46,046 nucleotides of DNA from positions 1-46,046 of the forward strand of contig SVIS01000012.1 in NCBI GenBank assembly GCA_015069385.1, in the 5' to 3' direction. A program made the translations under genes and the position numbers. Shown here piece after piece: positions 25,117 through 33,071 of this stretch. The DNA comes from Clostridiales bacterium (GTDB taxonomy: Bacteria; Bacillota; Clostridia; Christensenellales; UBA1242). Position 1 is the stretch's first letter. Each line of letters starts with the position of its first letter. A model generated the notes under the pieces. It made no database searches. It saw nothing but the letters and a program-made list of their open reading frames with translations, and had not been told where the DNA came from.

Positions 25117-25278
25117 TTATTTAGTTTCTTTATGAACTGTACGTTTGTTACAACGTGGGCAGAATTTTGTAATTTCAACTCTGTCAGGGTTGTTTCTTTT
25201 GTTTTTTGATGTTGCATAATTTCTTTCTTTGCATTCTGTGCAAGCAAGAGTTATGTGTGTTCTACTTGGATTTGCCAT
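25117..25278 (-). CDS. rpmG: 50S ribosomal protein L33
   Basis: 53 residues, start ATG at 25276-25278 after AAGGAG. The sequence [16 protein letters not shown]...NYATSKNK...[15 protein letters not shown] has the two Cys pairs (CTEC, CPRC) of the zinc-binding form of L33. First gene of the secE-nusG-rplK-rplA operon. Confidence 0.95.
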   Translation of the reverse strand: MANPSRTHITLACTECKERNYATSKNKRNNPDRVEITKFCPRCNKRTVHKETK

Positions 25279-25328
25279 GTTTGTATTCTCCTTAAAAAAT
25301 AGCGCCTTTTAGGTGCTTTACAGGGTGT

Positions 25329-25357
25329 AGTATAACACACAGCCATGTGTTTGTCAA
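25329..25357 (-). promoter_or_regulatory. strong promoter of the rpmG-secE-nusG-rplK-rplA operon
   Basis: On the minus strand TTGACA (25352-25357), exactly 17 bases, TATACT (25329-25334). The spacer holds a CACA...TGTG inverted repeat. Nearest-consensus promoter in the window. Confidence 0.85.
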
Positions 25358-25402
25358 CAATAAAAAGTACTTATTATAAATTTTATTTGTTTTACTTTCA
25401 TA

Positions 25403-25431
25403 TTGACAAAATATAGAAAAAGTTATAGACT
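25403..25431 (+). promoter_or_regulatory. promoter of the 25449 gene
   Basis: TTGACA (25403-25408), 17 bases, TAGACT (25426-25431), then a ribosome site GTGGAG 8 bases before the ATG. Divergent from the rpmG promoter. Confidence 0.75.
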
Positions 25432-25448
25432 AATAGTGGAGAAATAAT

Positions 25449-26099
25449 ATGGAAAATAAAGGAAAAGTGGTATACGATATTGTTGAAAGACAATATATTG
25501 ATAGCATACCTAAGCAAATTGGTATAAGTTTTACGACTGAAGAGGCAGCAAAAGAATATATTGAAAAAAGTTATCCAAAAAGCACATGGAATAACTATTT
25601 AATTCAACCAAGACCTCAAGTAAAAGTTTACACATCTTTTGCTGAATATGAAAAACAAAATGCAATTCAAGCAAAAATTAATGAATTAGAAATAGAAAAA
25701 GAACAGTTAACAACCGATATTGCTCTTCCTTTTAAAATAACAATGCACGAATCACATTATTCTATACTTAGTCCTACAAAACATGTAACAAAAGAGTTAG
25801 AATCTATTGATTTTTACTGGCTGAAGTCTATAATATCATGTGTTAATATTTCTATGAAATATCAAAAAGCAAATAATGGAAAAACTGATTTTTCTAACGA
25901 AGTTTTTAATATTTCGGTTGATTCATTTCAACAAACCGATAATGATGAAATACTTGTTGTTTCATATAAACAATTTGTTGAACTTGTTAAATTATGTAGT
26001 AAAATTCAAACTGAATATGATGAATTAAATAAAATACAAAATAATCTAAAAGTATGTTTACAAAAACAAAATAATAAAGATACTGGTCGTGAATGTTAA
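25449..26099 (+). CDS. hypothetical protein
   Basis: 216 residues, soluble. Two charged coiled-coil-prone segments flank the middle: EYEKQNAIQAKINELEIEKEQLTTD (about 75-97) and a C-terminal KIQTEYDELNKIQNNLKVCLQ. The first 60 residues (VYDIVERQYIDS...TTEEAAKEYIEKSYP) look like a small alpha/beta domain. It has its own promoter and terminator, so it is a real gene. No family recognised; the base composition is like its neighbours. Confidence 0.65.
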   Translation: MENKGKVVYDIVERQYIDSIPKQIGISFTTEEAAKEYIEKSYPKSTWNNYLIQPRPQVKVYTSFAEYEKQNAIQAKINELEIEKEQLTTDIALPFKITMHESHYSILSPTKHVTKELESIDFYWLKSIISCVNISMKYQKANNGKTDFSNEVFNISVDSFQQTDNDEILVVSYKQFVELVKLCSKIQTEYDELNKIQNNLKVCLQKQNNKDTGREC

Positions 26100-26126
26100 A
26101 ATACAGAAAATATTTCTGTATTTTTT
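26098..26126 (+). terminator. intrinsic terminator of the 25449 gene
   Basis: AAATACAGAAA/TTTCTGTATTT stem with a T run, overlapping the end of the gene. Confidence 0.8.
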
Positions 26127-26156
26127 ATTTATGCAAACAAAATTTTTTCTTGGATT

Positions 26157-26187
26157 AAAAAAGCATTGAAAAATCAATGCTTTTTTT
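26157..26187. terminator. terminator downstream of glnS
   Basis: AAAGCATTGA/TCAATGCTTT with a 4-base loop; T runs on both strands. Confidence 0.8.
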
Positions 26188-26191
26188 AATA

Positions 26192-27850
26192 TTATTTTAA
26201 TTTTTTTGTCTCTTTTAATGCAATTGTGCGGTTAAATACAAGTTTATTTTCATTAGAATCTTGATCTAAACAGAAGTAACCATTTCTTACAAATTGATAT
26301 CTTTCTTCCATATTAAAATCAATATCTTCAACATAGCAATCGTTTAACACAACTTTAGAATTAGGATTAATTTTAAAGCCTTCAACTGCACGTTCTTGCC
26401 CTTCTACTTCTTCGGCACTTTCTTCATCAATTAAGTTTTCAAAAATCCTGCATTCAACATGTTTTGCATGTTTAGGATTTACCCAATGAATTGTTCCTTT
26501 AACCTTTTTAGTGCTGCCGCCACCAGATTTAGTTTCTGGATCATATGTGCAATAAATGGTAGTAACTTTTCCAGTTTCGTCTTTTTCAAAACTTTCACAT
26601 TTTAAAATATACGCCCCCATTAAGCGCACTTCATTGCCTGGGTAAAAACGGAAAAATTTTGGAATCTGCTGTTCAACAAAGTCGGCTCTATCAATTAACA
26701 CTTCTCTACCAAAATAATATTTACGCTTAGGGCTGTTTTCTTTTTGTGGGTAATTATCTAAAGTTATTTCTTCCTCTTTGCCTTCTTCGTAGTTAGTAAT
26801 TACAACTTTTATTGGGTCAAGTACTGCCATAACTCTAAACGATTTTTCATTTAAAGTATCACGAATAAAATGCTCCATAAAAGCAGGCTCAATTAACGAA
26901 ACGGCTTTAGATACTCCTGTTGCTTTAACAAAATTTTTTAAACTTTCTGGAAGTACACCACGCCTACGTAAACCACGCAAAGTGTAAAGCCTTGGGTCAT
27001 CAAAACCACTAACCTTGCCCTCGTTTACAAGTTGCTTAATAAATCTTTTACCAATAACTGCGCCTTTAATATATAAATTTGCATACTCAATTTGCCTTGG
27101 TGTATTTTTTATTCCACTATTTTCTACAACCCAGTTATAAAGTGGGCGGTGGTCCTCAAATTCAGGTCCACAAATACTAAATGTTACACCTTCTAGGGCA
27201 TCATCTAGTGGATGTGAAAAGTCGTAAGTAGGATAAATATTCCAACTTCTGCCAATGCGTTGGTGATGCAAATATTGAATTCTATATAGCAATGGATCAC
27301 GCATGTTCATGTTAGGGCTTGCCATATCAATTTTTGCACGCAAACATCTGCTACCGGCTTCAAATTCACCATTTTTCATACGCTCAAATAAATCAAGGTT
27401 TTCTTCTACAGACCTATTTCTATATGGGCTATTTTTACCCGCTTGAGTAAGAGTTCCTCTATATTCACTAACTTCTTCAGGGCTTAAATCGCACACATAT
27501 GCTTTGCCTTCTTTAATAAGTTTCACAGCAATTTCGTAATTTTGTTGAAAATAGTCGGTTGCATAATGAATTTGATTCCATGAATATCCAAGCCACTTAA
27601 CGTCATCTTGAATAGCATCAACAAATTCTTGACATTCTTTACTAGGGTTAGTGTCATCGTAACGCAAATTGCACACACCACCAAATTTTTCAGCAATGCC
27701 ATAGTTAAGCATAATATTTCTAACATGGCCAATATGCAAATAGCCACTTGGCTCTGGTGGATGACGAGTTTGCACGTACCCAGCCTTACCCTCACGTAAA
27801 TCTTTAACAATAAAGTCCTCTATAAAATTTTCGGGTACAATGTTTTCCAT
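26192..27850 (-). CDS. glnS: glutaminyl-tRNA synthetase
   Basis: 552 residues. A class I synthetase that charges tRNA-Gln directly. PEPSGYLHIGH carries the HIGH motif at residues 39-42; the DALEGVTFSICGPEFEDHRPLY block is GlnRS-like rather than GluRS-like. The second signature is VIGKRFIKQL, keeping the Lys-Arg of (M)SKR but with Gly for Ser. The C-terminal anticodon-binding beta barrels are complete. The start is the ATG after AGAGGAG at 27850; the longer frame overlaps the promoter. Many Bacillota lack GlnRS and use GatCAB, so its presence narrows the lineage and suggests ancient acquisition in this group. Confidence 0.95.
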   Translation of the reverse strand: MENIVPENFIEDFIVKDLREGKAGYVQTRHPPEPSGYLHIGHVRNIMLNYGIAEKFGGVCNLRYDDTNPSKECQEFVDAIQDDVKWLGYSWNQIHYATDYFQQNYEIAVKLIKEGKAYVCDLSPEEVSEYRGTLTQAGKNSPYRNRSVEENLDLFERMKNGEFEAGSRCLRAKIDMASPNMNMRDPLLYRIQYLHHQRIGRSWNIYPTYDFSHPLDDALEGVTFSICGPEFEDHRPLYNWVVENSGIKNTPRQIEYANLYIKGAVIGKRFIKQLVNEGKVSGFDDPRLYTLRGLRRRGVLPESLKNFVKATGVSKAVSLIEPAFMEHFIRDTLNEKSFRVMAVLDPIKVVITNYEEGKEEEITLDNYPQKENSPKRKYYFGREVLIDRADFVEQQIPKFFRFYPGNEVRLMGAYILKCESFEKDETGKVTTIYCTYDPETKSGGGSTKKVKGTIHWVNPKHAKHVECRIFENLIDEESAEEVEGQERAVEGFKINPNSKVVLNDCYVEDIDFNMEERYQFVRNGYFCLDQDSNENKLVFNRTIALKETKKLK

Positions 27851-27878
27851 AAAAACTCCTCTTTTTATTAATGCTAAC

Positions 27879-27908
27879 ATTATATAGCATAATAACTCCA
27901 AAAAGCAA
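27879..27908 (-). promoter_or_regulatory. glnS promoter
   Basis: On the minus strand TTGCTT (27903-27908), 18 bases, TATAAT (27879-27884), about 25 bases before the ATG. Confidence 0.65.
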
Positions 27909-28042
27909 GAAAAATCAAAATTAAGGTTAAATTAAGTTTATTTAAATATAAAACATTTTAAAATTGACTTATTACGTATTTTATGCCCGAAAAGACTTTT
28001 TTACATTATTTAAACTATATTTATATATTTTTACAAAATTAT

Positions 28043-28071
28043 TTGCAAAAATTAATCAAACATGTTAGCAT
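28043..28071 (+). promoter_or_regulatory. weak candidate promoter of the template-repeat RNA
   Basis: TTGCAA (28043-28048), 17 bases, TAGCAT (28066-28071) preceded by TGT (extended -10). A low-certainty match. The rest of 27909-28139 is A/T-rich with no gene. Confidence 0.3.
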
Positions 28072-28172
28072 TACATTAGCGACTACTTAAATTATTTAAT
28101 TTAAGAAAAATAAACGGTTTTTTTATTATATATTTTTAGTCGTAGGGCTAGGTTTAAGGCTTTTTGTCTGCC

Positions 28173-28286
28173 GATTTTTGGCTTCGTTCGCCTAACTCTG
28201 GCAACGCTAACAATGCGTGGTATGTCAACAATGATGGCAACTTCAACAACAACAATGTCAACAATAACTACGGCGCGCGCCCTGAT
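28173..28286 (+). repeat. candidate DGR template repeat (Asn-codon-rich WLRS...ARP)
   Basis: 38 codons reading DFWLRSPNSGNANNAW...YGARPD. Fourteen are AAC or AAT, clustered as AAC AAC AAC AAT and AAC AAT AAC. All end in C or T, so random replacement of their adenines can never give a stop codon. Both flanks (WLRSP, GARPD) are conserved features of the C-type-lectin-like fold of DGR variable proteins. The 3' end has the palindrome GGCGCGCGCC (28272-28281), a G/C-rich stretch like the initiation-of-mutagenic-homing region. No variable-repeat copy was found in this window. Confidence 0.6.
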
Positions 28287-28446
28287 ATACCCTATGTAAT
28301 ACCAGAACATAGTTGTAAGTACACCTATGCAGCGTTTAGGGTAAAGGAATCTATGTCCTTCTTTAGCCACTTAGTTTGGCTGGGGAAAATACTGCCGTTG
28401 GAAGTGGCAACGTTATTTGAAATAGTAATAATTTTTCCACTTTTGT

Positions 28447-28472
28447 GAAAACCGCACCCGGCGGCTTTTTTT
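28447..28472 (+). terminator. terminator of the template-repeat RNA
   Basis: CCGC-ACCCG-GCGG followed by a C and seven T, on the plus strand; AAAA before the stem can pair with part of the T run. Confidence 0.65.
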
Positions 28473-28595
28473 ACATTTTTTTAATTTTAATGGCGAACTA
28501 TAACAAATATATTTTAGAAAATTCTAGTATTAAAAAGGCATTGGTGTAACAAAATATTATAAAAAACTCCTACCAACGCAGAAGTTTTTAAATAT

Positions 28596-28620
28596 AAAAA
28601 AATCCCTTACGGGATTTTTT
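28596..28620 (-). terminator. terminator of the ribosomal-protein operon
   Basis: AAAAATCCC-TTAC-GGGATTTTT just after rplQ, with a run of T on the minus strand. An imperfect AAAAACT/AGTTTTT hairpin lies further on at 28563-28590. Confidence 0.85.
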
Positions 28621-28629
28621 ATTGCCTAA

Positions 28630-29136
28630 TTAAACTAATTCTACAATTGCAAGTTCAGCAGCATCACCACGACGAGCACCAGTTTTAATTACTCTTGTGT
28701 AGCCACCAAAGTTGCCAAGTTCTTTAGCACGTTCTGCATATTTTGGAGCATAAACGTTAAAGATTTTTTCAATTAAAGCATGGTTTACACCATTTGTTCT
28801 TGCTTTAAAATCAGCAAGTTTTTCATTCTTTTCACGTTGTTCTTCTAAGTCATATAAGAAAGCCATCATTTTACGTCTTGCATTAAGTTTTTTAACGCCA
28901 TCGTTAACAACTTCTTTTTCAACTTTTTTGCCATCTACTGTAATCATTTTCTTAACAGTTACGTTGTCTTCATATGAGTTGATTGCAAGAGTTAAAATCT
29001 TTTCTGCCTTTGAGGCAACGGCTTTTGCTTTTGCTACTGTAGTTTCTATTCTACCATACCAAAGCAAATAACTAACTTGATTTCTAAGAACAGCCAATCT
29101 TTCTTTACTTGGTCTACCTAATTTTGCGTTAGCCAT
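28630..29136 (-). CDS. rplQ: 50S ribosomal protein L17
   Basis: 168 residues against about 120 in most bacteria. The N terminus (KLGRPSKERLAVLRNQVSYLL) and C terminus (GGYTRVIKTGARRGDAAELAIVEL) are canonical. The extra length is a Lys/Glu-rich insertion in the middle (about residues 58-110, from VTVDGKKVEKE), known in some Clostridia. Last gene of the S10-spc-alpha cluster; AAGGAG ribosome site. Confidence 0.96.
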   Translation of the reverse strand: MANAKLGRPSKERLAVLRNQVSYLLWYGRIETTVAKAKAVASKAEKILTLAINSYEDNVTVKKMITVDGKKVEKEVVNDGVKKLNARRKMMAFLYDLEEQREKNEKLADFKARTNGVNHALIEKIFNVYAPKYAERAKELGNFGGYTRVIKTGARRGDAAELAIVELV

Positions 29137-29148
29137 TGTTTTCTCCTT

Positions 29149-30102
29149 TTATTCTTCATCGTTGCGCAAACTTAAACCATAAGTTTGAAGTTTTGCAACT
29201 ACTTCTTCAATAGATTTTAATCCAAGGTTTCTAACCTTTAACATATCGCCTTTTGATTTTTTAATTAAATCGTCAACCGAGTTAATGTTTGCTCTTTTCA
29301 AGCAGTTATAAGACCTAACAGAAAGGTCCATTTCCTCAATAGGCATTTCTAAAACTTTAACTTGTTCATCTTCTTCTTTAGATACCATAATTTGCATATC
29401 GCTCATGTTATCACAAAGTTCAATAAATAAATTAACGTGTTCATTCATAATTTTACCAGCAAGGCTTACAATTTCTCTTGCGGTGATTGTGCTGTTTGTT
29501 TCTACTTCTAAGGTAAGTTTATCAAAGTCGATACTTTGACCAACACGAGTGCTTTCTACAGCATAGTTTACTTTTTTAACAGGTGAAAATAAACTATCCA
29601 TTGCAATAAAATCTGCCGATGGTAAATTTTCTTTATTAATATTGTTAGGAACGTAACCCCTACCTCTACCAATTAAAACTTCTAATTCAAAGTTTGCATC
29701 AGCATCACATGTGCAAATGTGAAGTTCTGGATTTAAAATTTCAACATCGCTATTGCTTTGAAAATCTGATGCTTTAACTTCACCAGCACCTTTTTTCTTT
29801 AAATAAAGTGAAGTTGTAAAGTCACGATTTGTTTTTTCAGTTTTAACAGCAAGGTATTTTAAGTTAAGTATGATATCAACAACGTCCTCTACTACGCCAG
29901 GAACGGTTGAAAACTCGTGCATAACACCGCTAATTCTAAGAGCAATAGGTGCTGCGCCTGGAAGGCTAGAAAGAAGAGTTCTTCTCATTGCGTTTCCAAG
30001 TGTAATGCCATAACCCTTTTCAAGTGGTTCTATTATAAAACGTGCGTAACCACCACCTTCGGTTTCTTCACAAGTAATTCTTGGTTTTTCCATTTCCATC
30101 AT
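29149..30102 (-). CDS. rpoA: RNA polymerase alpha subunit
   Basis: 317 residues. The N-terminal dimerisation domain (GYGITLGNAMRRTLLSSLPGAA...) and the C-terminal DNA/activator-binding domain (ELSVRSYNCLKRANI-type region, here DLSVRSYNCLKRANINSVDDL, then GLKSIEEVVAKL) are both complete. Three clustered ATGs exist; the first is nearest the AGGAGG site, though the spacing (12) is long. Lies between rpsD and rplQ as usual. Confidence 0.97.
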   Translation of the reverse strand: MMEMEKPRITCEETEGGGYARFIIEPLEKGYGITLGNAMRRTLLSSLPGAAPIALRISGVMHEFSTVPGVVEDVVDIILNLKYLAVKTEKTNRDFTTSLYLKKKGAGEVKASDFQSNSDVEILNPELHICTCDADANFELEVLIGRGRGYVPNNINKENLPSADFIAMDSLFSPVKKVNYAVESTRVGQSIDFDKLTLEVETNSTITAREIVSLAGKIMNEHVNLFIELCDNMSDMQIMVSKEEDEQVKVLEMPIEEMDLSVRSYNCLKRANINSVDDLIKKSKGDMLKVRNLGLKSIEEVVAKLQTYGLSLRNDEE

Positions 30103-30124
30103 AAACTTTTAATTCCTCCTAATA

Positions 30125-30745
30125 TTATCTTGAATATAACTCAATAATCAAGTGTTCCTTAATGTTAAGGTCAATATCATCTCTTGCAGGTAATGCAAGC
30201 ACTTTGCCAGTTAAAGTTTCTGTATTAAACTCTAACCATTTTGGCATAACCATTTTCATATCTTTAAGTTGTTTAAACATTTCAAGTTCACGTTTGTTTT
30301 CTTTAACAGCAACAACATCGCCAACTTTAACTCTGTAAGAAGGAATATTAACAGTTTTGCCGTTTACGGTAATTTGACAATGGTTTACAATTTGGCGGCA
30401 TTCTTTTCTAGAAGAGCCAATACCCATTCTGTAAACTACGTTATCTAATCTTCTTTCAATTAATGAAAGCATGTTTTCACCGGTAACGCCTTTCATTCTT
30501 TCTGCTTCATCATAGTATCTTCTAAATTGTTTTTCTAAAATACCATATGCTTTTTTAACTTTTTGTTTTTCTCTTAATTGTGTGCCATATTCAGTAACTT
30601 TTTTTCTACTTGTTCCATGTTGTCCAGGAGCAACAGGTCTTCTTTCCATAGCACATTTTTTTGTTGTGCATCTTTCGCCTTTAAGGAAAAGTTTGCAACC
30701 TTCGCGGCGACATTCTCTACAATCTGCACCAGTACATCTTGCCAT
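30125..30745 (-). CDS. rpsD: 30S ribosomal protein S4
   Basis: 206 residues, a 16S-binding early assembly protein. The N terminus has a Cys cluster (Cys4, 9, 12, 17, 26, 31 within MARCTGADCREC...KCAMERR), so this is the zinc-binding C+ form. The S4 RNA-binding domain (RLDNVVYRMGIGSSRKECRQIVNH) follows. GGAGG ribosome site at 12-base spacing. Confidence 0.97.
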   Translation of the reverse strand: MARCTGADCRECRREGCKLFLKGERCTTKKCAMERRPVAPGQHGTSRKKVTEYGTQLREKQKVKKAYGILEKQFRRYYDEAERMKGVTGENMLSLIERRLDNVVYRMGIGSSRKECRQIVNHCQITVNGKTVNIPSYRVKVGDVVAVKENKRELEMFKQLKDMKMVMPKWLEFNTETLTGKVLALPARDDIDLNIKEHLIIELYSR

Positions 30746-30763
30746 ATTCTATTAATCCTCCAA

Positions 30764-31153
30764 TTATACTCTTCTCTTTTTAGGTGGACGGCAACCGTTG
30801 TGGGCAATTGGTGAAACATCTTTAATAAGTGTTACAGCAATACCTTCTGTTTGAAGTGCACGAATTGCTGACTCACGACCATTGCCTGGGCCTTTAACGT
30901 AAACTTCTACAGATTTGATACCGTTTTCCACAGCGACTTTTGCTGCATTTTCAACAGATTGTTGAGCTGCAAATGGAGTGCTCTTTTTAGAGCCTCTTAA
31001 ACCAAATTTACCAGATGATGCCCAAGAAATTGCATTTCCTTGCATGTCTGTAAATGTAACAATTGTATTGTTAAAAGAGCTTTTAATGTGAACTTGACCA
31101 CTGCCTAAGTTTCTAGAAACTCTTTTCTTTTTTGACTTTTTTACATCAGCCAT
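30764..31153 (-). CDS. rpsK: 30S ribosomal protein S11
   Basis: 129 residues, standard length; platform protein near the E-site mRNA. Canonical [17 protein letters not shown] start ([16 protein letters not shown]), [15 protein letters not shown], and terminal [18 protein letters not shown] site; 22 bases after rpsM. Confidence 0.97.
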   Translation of the reverse strand: MADVKKSKKKRVSRNLGSGQVHIKSSFNNTIVTFTDMQGNAISWASSGKFGLRGSKKSTPFAAQQSVENAAKVAVENGIKSVEVYVKGPGNGRESAIRALQTEGIAVTLIKDVSPIAHNGCRPPKKRRV

Positions 31154-31175
31154 TGTAATTTCTCCTTAACCGCTA

Positions 31176-31556
31176 TTATGCTTTACCCTTTTTAGAGCTA
31201 CCGCTTACGACTTTTTTCTTGCCTTTTCTTGTTCTGCAATTGTTTCTTGTGTTCTGACCACGAACAGGAAGGTTTCTTCTGTGACGAAGACCTCTGTAAG
31301 AGCCAATTTCTGTTAATCTTTTAATGTTCATAGAAACTTCTTTTCTAAGATCACCTTCAACAATAAGGTTATGCTCGATATAGTTTCTAAGTTTTGCCAC
31401 GTCGTTTTCGTCAAGGTCTTTAACGCGTGTATCTGGGTTGATACCAGTTTCTGCTAAAACTTTGCTAGCAGTTTCACGGCCTATACCATAAATATAGGTT
31501 AAGCCGATTTCAATTCTTTTTTCTCTTGGTAAATCGACACCTGCGATTCTTGCCAT
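31176..31556 (-). CDS. rpsM: 30S ribosomal protein S13
   Basis: 126 residues. [26 protein letters not shown] start, helix-two-turn-helix, and a basic tail with [14 protein letters not shown] that contacts P-site tRNA. The start is the ATG at 31554-31556; an in-frame TTG 18 bases upstream is part of its own TTGGAGG site. A hairpin leader lies just upstream. Confidence 0.97.
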   Translation of the reverse strand: MARIAGVDLPREKRIEIGLTYIYGIGRETASKVLAETGINPDTRVKDLDENDVAKLRNYIEHNLIVEGDLRKEVSMNIKRLTEIGSYRGLRHRRNLPVRGQNTRNNCRTRKGKKKVVSGSSKKGKA

Positions 31557-31603
31557 ACTTTTATTTTCCTCCAAAAAAATTTTTTATGTGATGTATATAG
31601 ACT

Positions 31604-31639
31604 CGCCCAATCCAAATTTACAGCCGCTGGATAAAGGCG
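31604..31639 (-). promoter_or_regulatory. hairpin upstream of rpsM, possible alpha-operon translational operator
   Basis: CGCC/GGCG and ATCC/GGAT stems with a small internal loop and a 15-base loop that itself contains CAGC/GCTG. It is in the 109-base rpmJ-rpsM gap, where S4 binds in the enteric alpha operon. Identity not proven. Confidence 0.4.
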
Positions 31640-31665
31640 TTATTTTCAATTTTATTTGCTTAAAA

Positions 31666-31782
31666 TTAACCTTGAGTTTGTTTATGAGATTTATCTTTTG
31701 AGCAAATTACCATTACTTTTCCATTTCTTTTAATAACTTTGCACTTATCGCACATTGGTTTTACTGATGGTCTTACTTTCAT
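31666..31782 (-). CDS. rpmJ: 50S ribosomal protein L36
   Basis: 38 residues. [27 protein letters not shown] then [10 protein letters not shown], with the C-x2-C...C-x4-H zinc-binding pattern of the C+ form of L36. Ribosome site AAGGAG. Between infA and rpsM as usual. Confidence 0.97.
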   Translation of the reverse strand: MKVRPSVKPMCDKCKVIKRNGKVMVICSKDKSHKQTQG

Positions 31783-31817
31783 AAATTTCTCCTTTTTAAA
31801 ATTATAGAGTTAAATGT

Positions 31818-32039
31818 TTAGTTTTTTCCACGCCAAGTAATTCTGCCCTTGGTTAGGTCGTATGGACTCATTTCTATTTTAACCTTATCACCTTCAAGAA
31901 TTTTAATATAATTAATTCTTAATTTTCCTGAAAGATATGCGGTTATTGTGTGCCCATTTGATAATTTAACTAAAAATGCGGTGTTTGGCAAAACTTCTTC
32001 TACCACGCCTTCAAATTCAATTACATCTTCCTTCGACAT
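31818..32039 (-). CDS. infA: translation initiation factor IF-1
   Basis: 73 residues, an S1/OB-fold protein that binds the 30S A site during initiation. [19 protein letters not shown]...[21 protein letters not shown] is canonical. GAGGAG site. Confidence 0.97.
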   Translation of the reverse strand: MSKEDVIEFEGVVEEVLPNTAFLVKLSNGHTITAYLSGKLRINYIKILEGDKVKIEMSPYDLTKGRITWRGKN

Positions 32040-32052
32040 ACATTCTCCTCTA

Positions 32053-32310
32053 TCATTGCTCTTTGAAAAATTTTATAGTCTTTCGTATTTCAGCATTTTG
32101 TACATTTTGCTTGGTTAGCCATTTATTTGCTAATTCCTCCGCAAAATAATTTGTGGCTAGTGTATGTTTAGCCTTTTTTTTCTTAGGTTTTTCAATAGGC
32201 TTATTTTTGCCATCAACAAGAAAAACATATTCGTTTAATACTTGTTCAACAACATACCATTCACCCATATCGTGACCATAAGTTGATATTACAATATCGC
32301 CAATTTTCAT
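32053..32310 (-). CDS. KOW-domain RNA-binding-like protein
   Basis: 85 residues. The start [35 protein letters not shown] resembles the KOW/L14e-like module; a Lys-rich linker ([10 protein letters not shown]) leads to a helical tail. The ATG overlaps the map stop (ATGA), so it is translationally coupled. A protein of this kind occurs between map and infA in many Clostridia, and its function has not been defined to my knowledge. The longer frame with TTG start is not needed. Confidence 0.75.
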   Translation of the reverse strand: MKIGDIVISTYGHDMGEWYVVEQVLNEYVFLVDGKNKPIEKPKKKKAKHTLATNYFAEELANKWLTKQNVQNAEIRKTIKFFKEQ

Positions 32311-33071
32311 ATGCAAAAGTCCTCGTTTTGTAGCGTAGTGATTAGGACGCCATTAGAAGTAACAATAACTGTGTTTTCGTAGTGAGCAGATGGTTTTCCA
32401 TCACGAGTAATAATACCCCAGCCGTCCTCAGCCACGTAAACATAGCGCTCGCCCATATTAATCATAGGTTCTACTGCAAGGCACATACCTTCTTTTACTC
32501 TAACACCGCTTGTTTTTAAGCCATAATTAGGAACTTCTGGCGCTTCGTGCATGTTGTGACCAATTCCGTGGCCAACAAGTTCACGAACAACAGAATACCC
32601 ATTGCTTTCTGCGTGGTTTTGAATTGCAAAAGAAAGTTCACCAAGTTTTTTGCCAACAGCCAAGTTTTTAATGCCTTCAAAAAAGCATTCTTTTGTAACC
32701 CTAATAAGCCTTTCTTTATCTGGCGAAATTTTGCCAACAGGGAAAGTTCTTGCAGCGTCACCATTATAGCCGTTTATAATAACCCCAACATCAATGCTAA
32801 TAATGTCACCCTCTTTTAAAATAACATCTTTAGAGGGTATGCCATGCACGACATACGAGTTTACCGAAGCACAAATACTGGCCGGATAACCTTCATAATG
32901 CAAAAAAGACGGTTTTGCACCTCTATCTATTATATACTTTTCTATTAATTTGTCAAGTTCTAACGTAGAAATATTTGGTTTTATTAAAGATTCTGCATAT
33001 TTTAATGCTTCAGCCGTAAGTTTTCCGGCAAGCAACATGCCATTTATATCATCTTGCGTTTTACAAATCAT
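32307..33071 (-). CDS. map: methionine aminopeptidase, type I
   Basis: 254 residues. Removes the initiator methionine from nascent proteins. Dinuclear-metal ligands are visible: the VHGIPS histidine region, DVGVIINGYNGDAA (two Asp), GHGIGHNMHEAP (His), a Glu in AVEPM, and a final Glu in HYENTV. Overlaps adk (ATGA) upstream and the KOW gene downstream. Confidence 0.97.
   Translation of the reverse strand: MICKTQDDINGMLLAGKLTAEALKYAESLIKPNISTLELDKLIEKYIIDRGAKPSFLHYEGYPASICASVNSYVVHGIPSKDVILKEGDIISIDVGVIINGYNGDAARTFPVGKISPDKERLIRVTKECFFEGIKNLAVGKKLGELSFAIQNHAESNGYSVVRELVGHGIGHNMHEAPEVPNYGLKTSGVRVKEGMCLAVEPMINMGERYVYVAEDGWGIITRDGKPSAHYENTVIVTSNGVLITTLQNEDFCI

Larger units (their letters stand above)
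28130..28472 (+). ncRNA. putative DGR-type template RNA region (no protein start)
   Basis: A G+C-rich island within A/T-rich intergenic sequence, ending in a terminator. In the frame of the template repeat, TAG (28149-28151) and TAA (28155-28157) lie just upstream and no ATG separates them from the repeat, so it is not a normal gene. The sequence after the repeat (28287-28446) would be the spacer that follows the template in known DGR RNAs. Reverse transcriptase and accessory protein are absent. It could instead be a dead fragment of a variable-protein gene. Confidence 0.4.

Noticed and set aside
28101..28370. Minus-strand 89-residue Val/Ile/Arg-rich reading frame
   Set aside because: It is the antisense of the Asn-rich template repeat (AAC/GTT runs give Val); no ribosome site and unnatural composition.
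28490..28549. Short plus-strand frame beginning MANYNKYILENSSIKKALV
   Set aside because: Only 19 codons and no ribosome site. It faintly resembles the start of a CBS-domain nucleotidyltransferase and could be a gene remnant, but too little is left to support a call.
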